From IMG/VR virus record IMGVR_UViG_3300013094_003731, positions 1-64,000 of that record: a stretch of 64,000 nt of DNA, one strand, 5' to 3'. The notes beneath the pieces were generated by a model that saw nothing but the letters and a program-made list of their open reading frames with translations, did not search any database and had not been told where the DNA came from. This DNA is from a virus. The stretch's first letter is position 1. Each line of letters begins with the position of its first letter. The translations under genes and the position numbers were made by a program. Positions 17,059 to 25,342 of this stretch are shown piece after piece.

Positions 17059-18039
17059 ATGAAACGAATTTTAACAATATTATTACTACTGCCTGCATTA
17101 GCATTTGCATGGGAACCCAGTCCCAACAAGCCCATTGAAGTAATTGTAGGCAACAATCCTGGTGCTGGTAATGAACTGGCATTTAGAGAACTAATGGCCA
17201 TTGTGAATCAAACACAACCCACGGTCAAGTGGTATGTGGTAAACAAGCCCGGAGCCGACAGTGTGGTGTCAATGAACGAATTGTACAAAGCCACTCCAGA
17301 TGGATATACTATAAATGCGTTAAGCCATATGAGCACATTTGTCACAAACGATATTTGGGAAAAGTCTGTAAAGAAATGGCAATGGAATGAATTTACTCAT
17401 GTGTTGACCATGGGCAAGAGTCCACAAGTGCTAGTGGCCAGTGTTCGAAGTACAATTAATACTCCTGAAGAATTTGTAAAGTTGATCAGCACAACCAACC
17501 GCCCCATTAGTGTAGCGGTGGGCGGAGGGGCACATCGCACAGTGTTTGAATACTTAATGGTTAAAGGACACGGTAATACCGAGTTAGTTAAAACAGTTAA
17601 ATTTAATGGACCATTGCAAGCAGTTACTAGTGTGGCACAGTTTGATGGTAACTTGGGCACAGAGTTTGGTATCATGCCCATTGCAGTGGCCAAACCCTTG
17701 ATCGAAGCCGGCAAAGTCAAAGCAATTGGATTTAGTGGAACACACAAGATGGCACAGTATCCCAATGTACCTTTGTTGAACGGTGTTGCCCCCGGAGTAA
17801 ATGTATATGCCGCTTGGAGTATTGCATTGCCACCCAACACACCACAAGAAGTCGTTGACTGGTATGTCAAGACATTTAGTGCCGCCGTACACAGTAAACA
17901 GTATCAACAATGGTGTTATGACAATGTGGTGTTTACCGATGATGCAGAATTGACTCCTGCAGGATTGGTTCGACATGCACAAAGTCTACGTGATACATTT
18001 TTACCCATGTTGGAAAAGATTGATATCAGTAAAGACTAA
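17059..18039 (+). CDS. TctC/Bug-family periplasmic solute-binding protein (copy 1)
   Basis: 326 residues with a clear signal peptide (MKRILTILLLLPALAFA, cleavage near residue 17). Mature features match tripartite tricarboxylate transporter receptors: PIEVIVGNNPGAGNELAFRE, VVNKPGADSV, an ATPDGYTI motif, VAVGGGAHR and a C-terminal VPLLNGVAPG segment. In bacteria these capture carboxylates or other small solutes in the periplasm for TctAB or for sensing. A receptor on a phage is very unusual. A second, divergent copy lies at 20193. No TctA or TctB membrane gene is present, so it would have to work with host partners or alone. Confidence 0.88.
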   Translation: MKRILTILLLLPALAFAWEPSPNKPIEVIVGNNPGAGNELAFRELMAIVNQTQPTVKWYVVNKPGADSVVSMNELYKATPDGYTINALSHMSTFVTNDIWEKSVKKWQWNEFTHVLTMGKSPQVLVASVRSTINTPEEFVKLISTTNRPISVAVGGGAHRTVFEYLMVKGHGNTELVKTVKFNGPLQAVTSVAQFDGNLGTEFGIMPIAVAKPLIEAGKVKAIGFSGTHKMAQYPNVPLLNGVAPGVNVYAAWSIALPPNTPQEVVDWYVKTFSAAVHSKQYQQWCYDNVVFTDDAELTPAGLVRHAQSLRDTFLPMLEKIDISKD

Positions 18040-18671
18040 TGAAGTACATTTTTGTAGCCGGTGCTCCGGGCTCAAAATGGAGCAGTGTTGTTAAAAACAT
18101 TTATTACAGTCCCGATATAGATCGCAGTGACTATCGTGCGGAATGGACTTATTATCACGATGCTAGCGGTACCATGGACTTGATGCACTTGGGTGCGTAC
18201 TTTGATCCCGGAATGGAATCGGACTTGCCCGAGTCGGTGGACTTTCATGGCCGGGCCAGTTTAGAAGCCATATTTGATGCACCCTTTGCACGAGACAACA
18301 ATGGTATACGTATTATTAAAAGTCACATCTTTTGCAACCACATAGATTTTTTACGTAAAACTTGGCCCGAGTGTCCCGTTGTATTAGTTCACCGCAGTGA
18401 TGATGCTTGTTTGGGTTGGTGGGTCAAATGCGGACATTTTGATATCACGTATCCGCTATACCATAAGTATTATGTGGATTTAAAAACAATGGCTCGACGT
18501 ATACATCAACAGAATACAAATCTAGTAGAGTCCTGGACCGAGTATGACCAAAATCTTGCAATGCCAACAAACAATCATCAATTGTGCAGAGCGTTGGCGA
18601 TAGCAACTCCTCCCGCGGAATACAAGCAAAATTATATTGAGAATGACGTAACAGTAAAGGTAATAAAATGA
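18039..18671 (+). CDS. Sulfotransferase-like P-loop protein
   Basis: 210 residues. The N-terminal strand and loop VAGAPGSKWSSVVKNIYY has the position and feel of the 5'-phosphosulfate loop of sulfotransferases. The middle block, GIRIIKSHIFCNHIDFL then CPVVLVHRSDDACLGWW, resembles the 3'-phosphate-binding strand-helix. It shares a base with the TctC stop (TAATG) and overlaps the next gene by 4 bases. Sulfotransferase-like genes recur in T4-like cyanophages; the acceptor is unknown. It could instead be a nucleotide-binding relative with another activity. Confidence 0.55.
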   Translation: MKYIFVAGAPGSKWSSVVKNIYYSPDIDRSDYRAEWTYYHDASGTMDLMHLGAYFDPGMESDLPESVDFHGRASLEAIFDAPFARDNNGIRIIKSHIFCNHIDFLRKTWPECPVVLVHRSDDACLGWWVKCGHFDITYPLYHKYYVDLKTMARRIHQQNTNLVESWTEYDQNLAMPTNNHQLCRALAIATPPAEYKQNYIENDVTVKVIK

Positions 18672-19339
18672 AAAAAGAAAGCAGTTGGGATAAATTACGC
18701 AAAGCGAGCACATATCATTTTGACAACACCGTTGTTGATAAGAAACGAGATGTGTACTTTGAGCTGGGCCGAATAGAAGCAGACTTCTCTCGAGAAGTTA
18801 AAAAGATTGTTGCAAATTCAAAGCCGGCCAATTGGGAAACACGTGGATTCAAGGGCGAGGGAGTGGATGTTCCACGTCCCGAACTAGTGGATGAGGAATA
18901 TGACTTGGAGCGTGTGGGAATTGATCCCAAAGTTATCATTACAAACTTGGCGTGGCGACTGCCCAAGAAGTTGCAGACAATAAGTGATGCATTTGCGTTA
19001 GAAGACAACATGGAACGTATCCATGTACAACAACCCGGTCAGTTGTGGCACTTGCATATTGACAAACTATACAAATGGTTCCCCGAACAACCTGAACGTG
19101 TTGGCCGATACTTTATCGCACTAACTGACTGGCAACCGGGACAGTTTTGGAGTTACGGTAACTATACACATACACAATGGCGTGCTGGAGATGTACATAC
19201 ATTTGATTGGCGTAACATGCCACACAGTACCGCCAATGCCGGATTCCATCCCCGAGTTACGCTACAGTTAACTGGTATTATAACAGACAAGACCAAAGCA
19301 TTCTTGAAAGAACTCAAGCGAACTCCGCTAATACTATGA
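18668..19339 (+). CDS. 2-oxoglutarate/Fe(II)-dependent oxygenase
   Basis: 223 residues. The double-stranded beta-helix iron triad is visible: HID in LWHLHIDKLY (about residues 130-132) and the distal His in NMPHSTANAG, followed by HPRVTLQLTG with the Arg that binds 2-oxoglutarate. Such enzymes hydroxylate proteins, nucleic acids or small molecules, and several T4-like phages carry them. It overlaps sulfotransferase-like genes by 4 bases on both sides, suggesting a common pathway, possibly modification of a surface or virion molecule. Target unknown. Confidence 0.78.
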   Translation: MKKESSWDKLRKASTYHFDNTVVDKKRDVYFELGRIEADFSREVKKIVANSKPANWETRGFKGEGVDVPRPELVDEEYDLERVGIDPKVIITNLAWRLPKKLQTISDAFALEDNMERIHVQQPGQLWHLHIDKLYKWFPEQPERVGRYFIALTDWQPGQFWSYGNYTHTQWRAGDVHTFDWRNMPHSTANAGFHPRVTLQLTGIITDKTKAFLKELKRTPLIL

Positions 19340-19989
19340 AACATTTACTAATCATAACCGGGCCGCAAGGGTCAGGAAATCATTTGTTTAGTCGTGTACT
19401 AAGTCAACATCCTGCGGTAGCCGGGTGGGACGAAATGCTCTCTAACTATTGGGTACCTAGTGATCAAGAACCGTTTGCCGAGTATTGGGTCGATCCCAAA
19501 AAACTAGAAGCCGGCCATTTTGACAACCGGGACTATCATCTTGCTAACGTAAGTTGTCCGTTCTTTTTTGATGGTGAGCGTAGGATTCCCGACATAGTAG
19601 GAGTTGCACGTCGTGCTGAAAGTTTTGGTATTGATGTGCAAGTGGCCATTATTGTACGAGATCAAAATATCAATCAAGTGCAACAGATGCGTGTACGTAA
19701 ACAACACACAACGCCTATTGCACAAGAATACTATTACAATATTTTAATTCCCAGCGGTTTTCTTGTGCATTTTTTGGATCATGAGGCATTTTTCCTGCAC
19801 CGCGAACACTACATGAAGTGGGTTGGAACTATAACTCAATTTCCTGTAGAAACTGATCCGGAAAAATTAATGAGTTTTATCAGTGAAGATGCCAATCACA
19901 AGTATGTAAAATACATTGACGAGCACTGGCTTGACGAGTATGTGCTGGCCGGTTGTCGACCCGACAGAAATAATCGACTGCAAAAATAA
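19336..19989 (+). CDS. Sulfotransferase-like P-loop protein
   Basis: 217 residues. Starts with a strand and loop LIITGPQGSGNHLFSRVLSQ typical of sulfotransferases, and has VQVAIIVRDQNINQVQQM at the place of the 3'-phosphate-binding motif. It is distinct in sequence from the protein at 18039. ATGA overlap with the oxygenase gene upstream. The next gene is separated by a 203-base structured leader. Confidence 0.55.
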   Translation: MKHLLIITGPQGSGNHLFSRVLSQHPAVAGWDEMLSNYWVPSDQEPFAEYWVDPKKLEAGHFDNRDYHLANVSCPFFFDGERRIPDIVGVARRAESFGIDVQVAIIVRDQNINQVQQMRVRKQHTTPIAQEYYYNILIPSGFLVHFLDHEAFFLHREHYMKWVGTITQFPVETDPEKLMSFISEDANHKYVKYIDEHWLDEYVLAGCRPDRNNRLQK

Positions 19990-19991
19990 AT

Positions 19992-19999
19992 TATAAATA
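19992..19999 (+). promoter_or_regulatory. T4-like late promoter box
   Basis: Exact TATAAATA three bases after the stop of the sulfotransferase-like gene, at the head of the long leader of the second TctC-like gene. Confidence 0.5.
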
Positions 20000-20004
20000 C
20001 TGTA

Positions 20005-20192
20005 GCAACGCCGGAAATGATTCTGACGTCGGACTGCACATTGACGCCTAGGGTAGCGAAACCCTTTTACTAGCATGATATGCCTGGAACGCCAATTCCC
20101 GTAAGTAGATTTTCTCTACAAGCAAATGGGCAATTACGATTGCTCGATTGACAATTTTAGTATAAAATACAAACACTTACAAAGGAATTTCT
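20005..20192 (+). promoter_or_regulatory. Long structured 5' leader of the second TctC-like gene
   Basis: No gene fits in 19990-20192. Starting from the late box, the leader would be about 185 bases. Hairpins visible: AGGGT/ACCCT (20050-20065, followed by TTT), GTAGA/TCTAC (20105-20119), and GCAAT/ATTGC with a UACG tetraloop (20130-20143). A TATAAA near 20161 could also be a -10 element with a poor TTGCTC -35 (15-base spacer). An AAAGGA ribosome binding site precedes the ATG. It could be a regulatory leader; no known riboswitch class was recognised. Confidence 0.35.
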
Positions 20193-21086
20193 ATGAAAAA
20201 ATTACTCGCCGTTGTTCTTTCTGCATTTGCAATCACGAGCATGGCTAAAGAAACTGTGACAATTTATTATGCTTTTAGTCCCGCAGACACCATGGCTGCA
20301 TACAGTAGGACCTTGGTCGAGGAAGCCAACCATATACAGGACAAATACACCTTTGTGTTTGATACCAAACCCGGTGCTGGCAATGCCATTGCTGCTAATT
20401 TTGTGAAAAATAACAGTAATACTATTTTGGCCACCAGCAGTGCATTTTTTATCCGACCCAATTTTTATCCCAATGAAAGTTACAATGTCAACGATTTTCA
20501 AGAACTAATGCCACAATGTAATGCACCAATAGCAATCAGTAGCACCAAGTATCAAACCTGGGCCGATGTTCCCAAGGACAAACCACTCAATATTGGCACA
20601 AGCGGATTGGGAGTGACTACCCATTTGACTTCGTTGCAGATTGTGTCTAAATTTCCCAATGTTCAAGTTGTGCCGTTCAAGAGTACAAACGACAGCATTT
20701 TGTCCATGATGTCGGGCAACATTGACTTGCACGTGGGATTTCTAGGCGAAAGCGAGTCCTGGGGCGACAAGGTACACATACTGGGAACCACTGGCCCCAA
20801 ATCGGTCAATCATCATCCGATCTTGGCCGGCGAGGGATTTGCAAAAATAGTGTCCAACATGGATGCCCCGCATCATTTGGTTGTACCAAAATCGGTGCCG
20901 GATGAAAAATTTCGCGAATGGCGTAAGATACTGGTACAGGCTGCTCGAGCCGAATCGGTGCAAAAATCCTACTTGATCGATCATTGTTACAGCATGAGCG
21001 AAATGAAAGATCAAGACTTGCATGCCTGGTACGAATCGCAACAGGCCCAGTGGAAGAAATTGAGCACTGGTGTAAAAATTGATTAA
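20193..21086 (+). CDS. TctC/Bug-family periplasmic solute-binding protein (copy 2)
   Basis: 297 residues with a signal peptide (MKKLLAVVLSAFAITSMA, cleavage near residue 18). The fold markers of the family are present though diverged: FDTKPGAGNAIAANFVKN, LNIGTSGLGVTTHLT, VPFKSTNDSILSMMSGNIDL and a C-terminal helix pair. It is shorter than copy 1 (326) and only distantly related to it, so the two probably arose separately or long ago. It ends in an 8-base overlap with the PP-loop gene. The ligand cannot be predicted. Confidence 0.8.
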   Translation: MKKLLAVVLSAFAITSMAKETVTIYYAFSPADTMAAYSRTLVEEANHIQDKYTFVFDTKPGAGNAIAANFVKNNSNTILATSSAFFIRPNFYPNESYNVNDFQELMPQCNAPIAISSTKYQTWADVPKDKPLNIGTSGLGVTTHLTSLQIVSKFPNVQVVPFKSTNDSILSMMSGNIDLHVGFLGESESWGDKVHILGTTGPKSVNHHPILAGEGFAKIVSNMDAPHHLVVPKSVPDEKFREWRKILVQAARAESVQKSYLIDHCYSMSEMKDQDLHAWYESQQAQWKKLSTGVKID

Positions 21087-22263
21087 AGGCATTGAACAAA
21101 ATACCAAGTTGGGGTACTACCAACTTGGTGATGAAAAAATATACAACAAAGTGCAGGCACTGATTACTGCCACCAAGACCAATCGTTTTCCCGAATGGAA
21201 TTTTAATAGACCAATATTTGATGCCATGGCATGGGAACAAGAACCCGAAACAGACTTGCGTGAATTGTATAGACAACGTGCACAACAATTACGCGAACGT
21301 TATGATTGGATTCGAGTTGAAGCGTCCGGCGGTGGCGACAGTACTACTGCTATTTACAGTTTTTTACGCAACGGCATACACATAGATGAAATAGTTTTTC
21401 GCTATCCCAAACAGGGCGAAAAAGGAGTCAGCAGTGATCCGTTCAATACCAAACCCCAAAATACTCTTAGCGAATACGATTTTGCTGCTAGACCGTTACT
21501 GAATTGGGTCCAAACACATTTTCCTCGAGTGCGAATTACCATACACGACTACAGTGAATTTATCTTGGACAGTGCCACTGATGAAACTTGGGTTTTTCGA
21601 GGCAAAGACTATTTTCAATTGGCTCATGTGTGCAAGCACGATGCTGTGGCCATGAAAGAACATCGTGAATTTGCCGATACCGGCAAAAAAATCTGTGTGT
21701 TGTACGGAATTGACAAGCCCAAGATGTGCATCAAGGACGGCAAATGGTATGTGTATTTTATGGATTTGCAGGCCAATCATAGTAATACTGTTTACGATTA
21801 CAACAATATCACGAACGAATATTTTTATTGGACTCCAGATTTTCCCGAAATAGTGCAAAAACAAGCACACATAATACGCACCTGGTTCAGCTTGCCGGCC
21901 AACAAACATCTACAGTATCTAGTGCGTTGGCCCAATTACAGCATTGCACATCGCAGTGCCTATGAACAAGTGGTCAAACCCTTGATCTATCCCGACTACG
22001 ATCCGGCTACGTTTCAAACCAGTAAACCCACCAACAGTTTTTACAACGAAATGGACTATTGGTTTTATCACAACTTTCAAAATACCGCTGCTTTTCGTAT
22101 TCAAGAGGCCGGACAAAATCTCTTGGTCAAAACCATAGATCCCAAGTATTTCAATAACGAGCTGGGACGACCCGTGGGATTTGTGGGATTTTTAAGCCCG
22201 TTTTACTGTCTAGGATCTGCCGACTATCACGACACCGGAATCAACAACCATTACAAGTTCTAG
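21079..22263 (+). CDS. PP-loop ATPase (PAPS reductase/ATP pyrophosphatase-like)
   Basis: 394 residues from a TTG start overlapping the TctC-like gene. The PP-loop is RVEASGGGDSTTAIYSFL near residue 82, where SGGxDS binds ATP pyrophosphate. The following YDFAARPLLNW and conserved cysteines (HVCKHDAVAM, KICVLYGIDKPKMC) fit enzymes that activate a substrate as an adenylate, as in PAPS reductases, tRNA thiolases and QueC. The region around QueC zinc cysteines is not seen, so a QueC assignment is not supported. Related long PP-loop proteins occur in T4-like phages, function unknown. Confidence 0.7.
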   Translation: MIKGIEQNTKLGYYQLGDEKIYNKVQALITATKTNRFPEWNFNRPIFDAMAWEQEPETDLRELYRQRAQQLRERYDWIRVEASGGGDSTTAIYSFLRNGIHIDEIVFRYPKQGEKGVSSDPFNTKPQNTLSEYDFAARPLLNWVQTHFPRVRITIHDYSEFILDSATDETWVFRGKDYFQLAHVCKHDAVAMKEHREFADTGKKICVLYGIDKPKMCIKDGKWYVYFMDLQANHSNTVYDYNNITNEYFYWTPDFPEIVQKQAHIIRTWFSLPANKHLQYLVRWPNYSIAHRSAYEQVVKPLIYPDYDPATFQTSKPTNSFYNEMDYWFYHNFQNTAAFRIQEAGQNLLVKTIDPKYFNNELGRPVGFVGFLSPFYCLGSADYHDTGINNHYKF

Positions 22264-22268
22264 GATTG

Positions 22269-22276
22269 TATAAATA
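22269..22276 (+). promoter_or_regulatory. T4-like late promoter box
   Basis: Exact TATAAATA, ending 7 bases before the ATG at 22284. No Shine-Dalgarno lies between box and start. Confidence 0.55.
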
Positions 22277-22283
22277 CACTACT

Positions 22284-22841
22284 ATGCCGGCAAATATTAA
22301 AGAACTATTAGACAACACCAAAGATATCTTCATGACCGACTCTGCAGTCAACACACTGCTAGACTTCGAGCGTGTGGTAGACGAACTAGATGTTTATGCA
22401 TTCGCGAACTGGAAACAGGGCGAACTGGTCAAAGGACCTGTATACGAAAAGTATTTTGTGGGTTGCACATTTATGTGGCCTTACAAAAAAATGCCCGACC
22501 CGCGTGGAGCTGCACGGTTAGTGGAATTTGATTGCGAAGTAAATTACAAACGTGACTACTTTGAACATCCCAAAAAAGTAAAAACACCGTACGATTACAA
22601 ACCTGGTACAAAAGTACCAAAACTGATCAAAAGTCCAATTTGGTTGGTAGAAATCATCATGCCCAAAAAACTCATGCAAGACATCGAGCAGGGTGCATTG
22701 GAATTGGCATCGGGCACAGTGGACATGGAAGATATTGATCAGGCCTACGAAGAAGGCGGAGATCAAACTCTAAATCAAACTACCAATATCGACAATCAAT
22801 CCTTGGGCGGAGAAGCTGATGCTGAACAACCAACACAATAA
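22284..22841 (+). CDS. Conserved T4-like phage protein of unknown function, 185 aa
   Basis: Start chosen at ATG 22284 (MPANIKELLDNTKDIF) because an upstream in-frame start at 22266 would overlap the late promoter. It contains TDSAVNTLLDFERVVDELDV, FMWPYKKMPDPRGAARL and TKVPKLIKSPIWLVEIIMP, a pattern I remember from T4-like cyanophages, where the gene lies next to the following one. C-terminus is acidic and Gln-rich. No enzyme motif. Probably late and perhaps structural. Confidence 0.7.
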   Translation: MPANIKELLDNTKDIFMTDSAVNTLLDFERVVDELDVYAFANWKQGELVKGPVYEKYFVGCTFMWPYKKMPDPRGAARLVEFDCEVNYKRDYFEHPKKVKTPYDYKPGTKVPKLIKSPIWLVEIIMPKKLMQDIEQGALELASGTVDMEDIDQAYEEGGDQTLNQTTNIDNQSLGGEADAEQPTQ

Positions 22842-23379
22842 TATTTTTGAAGGACTAGAGCCAGGCGATCTGAAACGTCTAGTGCATCCCGAATTGCACA
22901 TCGACGAATTCAAGAGCAAGATTGGCGAGGACCGAGACATTGTTGTACTGAGCTTCAAAGTCGCCGGCAAACAACCGGCTGCCGATCTCGTTAACTTTCT
23001 TGAAAAGGGCTACGACTGTGTTATTGATGCCGACACCAGCACCGGCGAAATGGACGACGGCGATTATCTTGTGTTCTTGGAACTGGATCGCAACGAACAA
23101 GTGGTAGACAATATAGAAACAATCATGAAGGACATGATGAACGTGACCAAGCAAAAACTCAAGGACTGGCGTGTTCGTTATGTAAAAGACAATAGAGAAA
23201 CTTACTTTGATGTTGACTCGTTGAAGGAAATGATTCCGTGCACTCCCGAAGACTACGATGCCAAATTTGGCAATCAGTCCTTGGACGAGATGCGTAGTGC
23301 TGCCGGCTTGCCGATACCGGCTAGATCGGCCAATACTGAATATATTCGAAGTTTAAAGGCAGCCGCAGGAATACTATAA
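22819..23379 (+). CDS. Conserved T4-like phage protein, 186 aa
   Basis: Overlaps the preceding gene by 23 bases. Begins with MLNNQHNNIFEGLEPGDL, has DIVVLSFKVAGKQPAADLVNFLEKGYD and an acidic DADTSTGEMDDGDYLVFLELDR stretch in which alternating hydrophobic residues suggest strands, then a helical C-terminus. It pairs with the preceding gene in T4-like phages as far as I recall. Function unknown; a structural or assembly role is possible. Confidence 0.65.
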   Translation: MLNNQHNNIFEGLEPGDLKRLVHPELHIDEFKSKIGEDRDIVVLSFKVAGKQPAADLVNFLEKGYDCVIDADTSTGEMDDGDYLVFLELDRNEQVVDNIETIMKDMMNVTKQKLKDWRVRYVKDNRETYFDVDSLKEMIPCTPEDYDAKFGNQSLDEMRSAAGLPIPARSANTEYIRSLKAAAGIL

Positions 23380-23382
23380 GTA
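23375..23382 (+). promoter_or_regulatory. Late promoter box variant
   Basis: TATAAGTA overlapping the upstream stop codon, ending 5 bases before the ATG at 23388. Confidence 0.35.
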
Positions 23383-23387
23383 TTTCT

Positions 23388-24245
23388 ATGCTAGAACTCA
23401 TTACTGTAGTATTTGAACCCGAACTACCCTTACTAAAAATACAAGCACAAAGCATACAACAACACGTGAACAACGTAGGTTGTATCACCGTTGTGGTCAA
23501 CGATCATGACCGTATTGTTCACAAAATTGATTGCAATTGGTGGGGACCGTTGTGCTCGTTGGTGCGTGTTGTTCCCAAAAGCAAATGGAATTATCAAAGC
23601 CGAATCAACGGTTGGGAAGAACAACAACTGTTAAAACTGTTGGCCGCCGGAGAATCTGCCATGACATGGAGCATGGTTCTGGATGCCAAGACTTGGTTTG
23701 TGCAATCGTTTGACAATCTATTTGACCCGCAAGGTCGACCGAGAACCGGAGCTATCAATGTGTTTCCCGTGTTTGAATCAAGCCAAAAATTTGTCGAACG
23801 CTACTACAACATCGCTATGCCACGGGTGCTGGGTCCGGCCGGTGTACCTTTTTTGTTTCATACCGACACTGTACGCAATCTAGTAGACAGTGTGAGTGAT
23901 TTTCCCGAGTTTTTTCAAACCAATGTACGGTATCCCAATTTGGTTACAGAATTTCATTTGTATTCGGGATTTGTGCTTTCACAATGTGGCACCTACGATA
24001 AATTGTATAATTTGTACAGTTACTACAATGTTTTAAACATAGCCGATTGGGAAGCCGACAATTTTGACCATCTACTAGAAACTGCAAAATCCAATCCCAA
24101 ACTGCTCACGGCCAGCATACATCGACGCACCTATAAACTGTTATCCCCGAGTCAAATTCAGCAGTGGGTCGACTTTCTAGTAGATAACAAAATTGTTACA
24201 AACGAAAAAGAAACTGTTTCCTTGCTAAATACTTTTGTAACCTAA
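23388..24245 (+). CDS. Glycosyltransferase-like protein (DUF6492 type)
   Basis: 285 residues. Begins with a strand-rich LELITVVFEPEL and reaches SMVLDAKTWFVQSFDNLFD near residue 102, at the position of the GT-A metal-binding DxD loop. The pattern (short-range strand, WEEQQLLKLLAA helix, LDAK, later HTDTVRNLV) resembles the DUF6492 group of putative sugar transferases. It sits just before the endolysin, after a late-box variant. Sugar donor and acceptor unknown. Confidence 0.55.
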   Translation: MLELITVVFEPELPLLKIQAQSIQQHVNNVGCITVVVNDHDRIVHKIDCNWWGPLCSLVRVVPKSKWNYQSRINGWEEQQLLKLLAAGESAMTWSMVLDAKTWFVQSFDNLFDPQGRPRTGAINVFPVFESSQKFVERYYNIAMPRVLGPAGVPFLFHTDTVRNLVDSVSDFPEFFQTNVRYPNLVTEFHLYSGFVLSQCGTYDKLYNLYSYYNVLNIADWEADNFDHLLETAKSNPKLLTASIHRRTYKLLSPSQIQQWVDFLVDNKIVTNEKETVSLLNTFVT

Positions 24246-24260
24246 TAGGGGAGATTTTCA

Positions 24261-24887
24261 ATGAGTTTCGAATTCGATTTTACCGCAAACCACGTACACC
24301 AATTACTAAATGGTAATCCACATGCCCAGAGCTGGTATGATGCCCTGTGCGACGAGTTGCCAAAATACAAAATTACCACTAAAGAGCGTGTGGCTATGTT
24401 CATGGCACAAACCGGGCACGAGAGCGGTAACTATACTGCTCTGGTAGAAAACTTAAACTACAAACCACAGGCATTAATGGCTATTTGGAAGAAGCGTTTC
24501 CCTACTATGGATATTGCAAATCAATATGCACACAATCCCGAGAAAATTGCCAATCGAGCCTATTGTGATCGTATGGGCAATGGATCAGAAGAAAGCGGAG
24601 ATGGTTGGATGTTTCACGGACGTGGCCTAATACAACTTACTGGACGTAGTCTGTACGAGGCATTTGCTCGAGAAATAGGTAAAGGCCTTGAAGAAACTGT
24701 GGCCTATTGCGAAACACCCGACGGTGCAGTAGAGAGTGCCTGTTTCTTTTGGGAACATCATGGCCTAAATGCCATCAGCGATGCTGGCGACATAGTACAT
24801 GCCACCAAGGTAATTAACGGCGGTACATTGGGCATTGAAGATCGTACTGCTCGTTACAATCACGCATTACAACTATTTGGTGCATAA
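24261..24887 (+). CDS. Endolysin, glycoside hydrolase family 19 (chitinase-like lysozyme)
   Basis: 208 residues. The GH19 catalytic Glu is in AQTGHESGNYTALVEN (about residue 53), with YCDRMGNG then GDGWMFHGRGLIQLTGR, the hallmark FRGRG-Q-TG block of the family, and FFWEHHGLN. In phages these cut peptidoglycan glycan strands to lyse the cell. No signal peptide, so export relies on the holin at 26284. A GGGGAGA ribosome binding site is present. It leads a lysis cassette: endolysin, spanin pair, lipoprotein, small protein, holin. Confidence 0.9.
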   Translation: MSFEFDFTANHVHQLLNGNPHAQSWYDALCDELPKYKITTKERVAMFMAQTGHESGNYTALVENLNYKPQALMAIWKKRFPTMDIANQYAHNPEKIANRAYCDRMGNGSEESGDGWMFHGRGLIQLTGRSLYEAFAREIGKGLEETVAYCETPDGAVESACFFWEHHGLNAISDAGDIVHATKVINGGTLGIEDRTARYNHALQLFGA

Positions 24888-25342
24888 TGTTTGAGTTTAT
24901 CATTCAACACATACTGGCACATTTGCCTGTTTGGTTCTGGCCCGCAACGGCTGGTGCAGGAGTACTGATATATTTCCTTGCAGGATTTTTAACACATTTC
25001 CCCGGGCTAAAAATATACGGTTGGTTATTCAAACCACTAGGCGTTTTGGTATTTGTACTGGGCATTTTTATGTTTGGCGGTGCAGGTGTTACTGCCATAT
25101 GGCAAGCACAAGTTGATGCGGCACAAGCACGAGTTGATGCAGCAAAGGCACAAAGTAACGAGGCTAATACAAAACTTGCACAAGTACGCAAGCAGAAGAA
25201 TCAAGTAATATACAAACGACAAGTTGTAATTCAAGAACGTATTGTAAAAGATGCTGCCAAGATTGATGCAACGTGCAAGGTTGATCCTTTGGCAATTAAA
25301 GATTTAAATGATGCCGCAGCTAATCCGGAGACAAAGAAATGA
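24887..25342 (+). CDS. Probable inner-membrane spanin (Rz-like)
   Basis: 151 residues. Two or three hydrophobic spans fill the first 68 residues (VWFWPATAGAGVLIYFLAGF and a second stretch ending GVTAIW). A long charged coiled coil follows (AQVDAAQARVDAAKAQ ... IQERIVKDAAKID), with a Cys near the C-terminus. Classical Rz has a single N-terminal helix, so extra spans are unusual and might add holin-like function. The o-spanin gene overlaps its 3' end by 4 bases, as expected for a spanin pair. Confidence 0.65.
   Translation: MFEFIIQHILAHLPVWFWPATAGAGVLIYFLAGFLTHFPGLKIYGWLFKPLGVLVFVLGIFMFGGAGVTAIWQAQVDAAQARVDAAKAQSNEANTKLAQVRKQKNQVIYKRQVVIQERIVKDAAKIDATCKVDPLAIKDLNDAAANPETKK

Noticed and set aside
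20161-20166. A sigma70 promoter with TATAAA before the second TctC-like gene
   Set aside because: The best -35 is a poor TTGCTC with a 15-base spacer, and the close TTGACA is only 7 bases away. Mentioned only within the leader entry.
21079-22263. QueC (preQ0 synthase)
   Set aside because: It has a PP-loop, but is much longer than QueC and the QueC zinc cysteine pattern was not seen.
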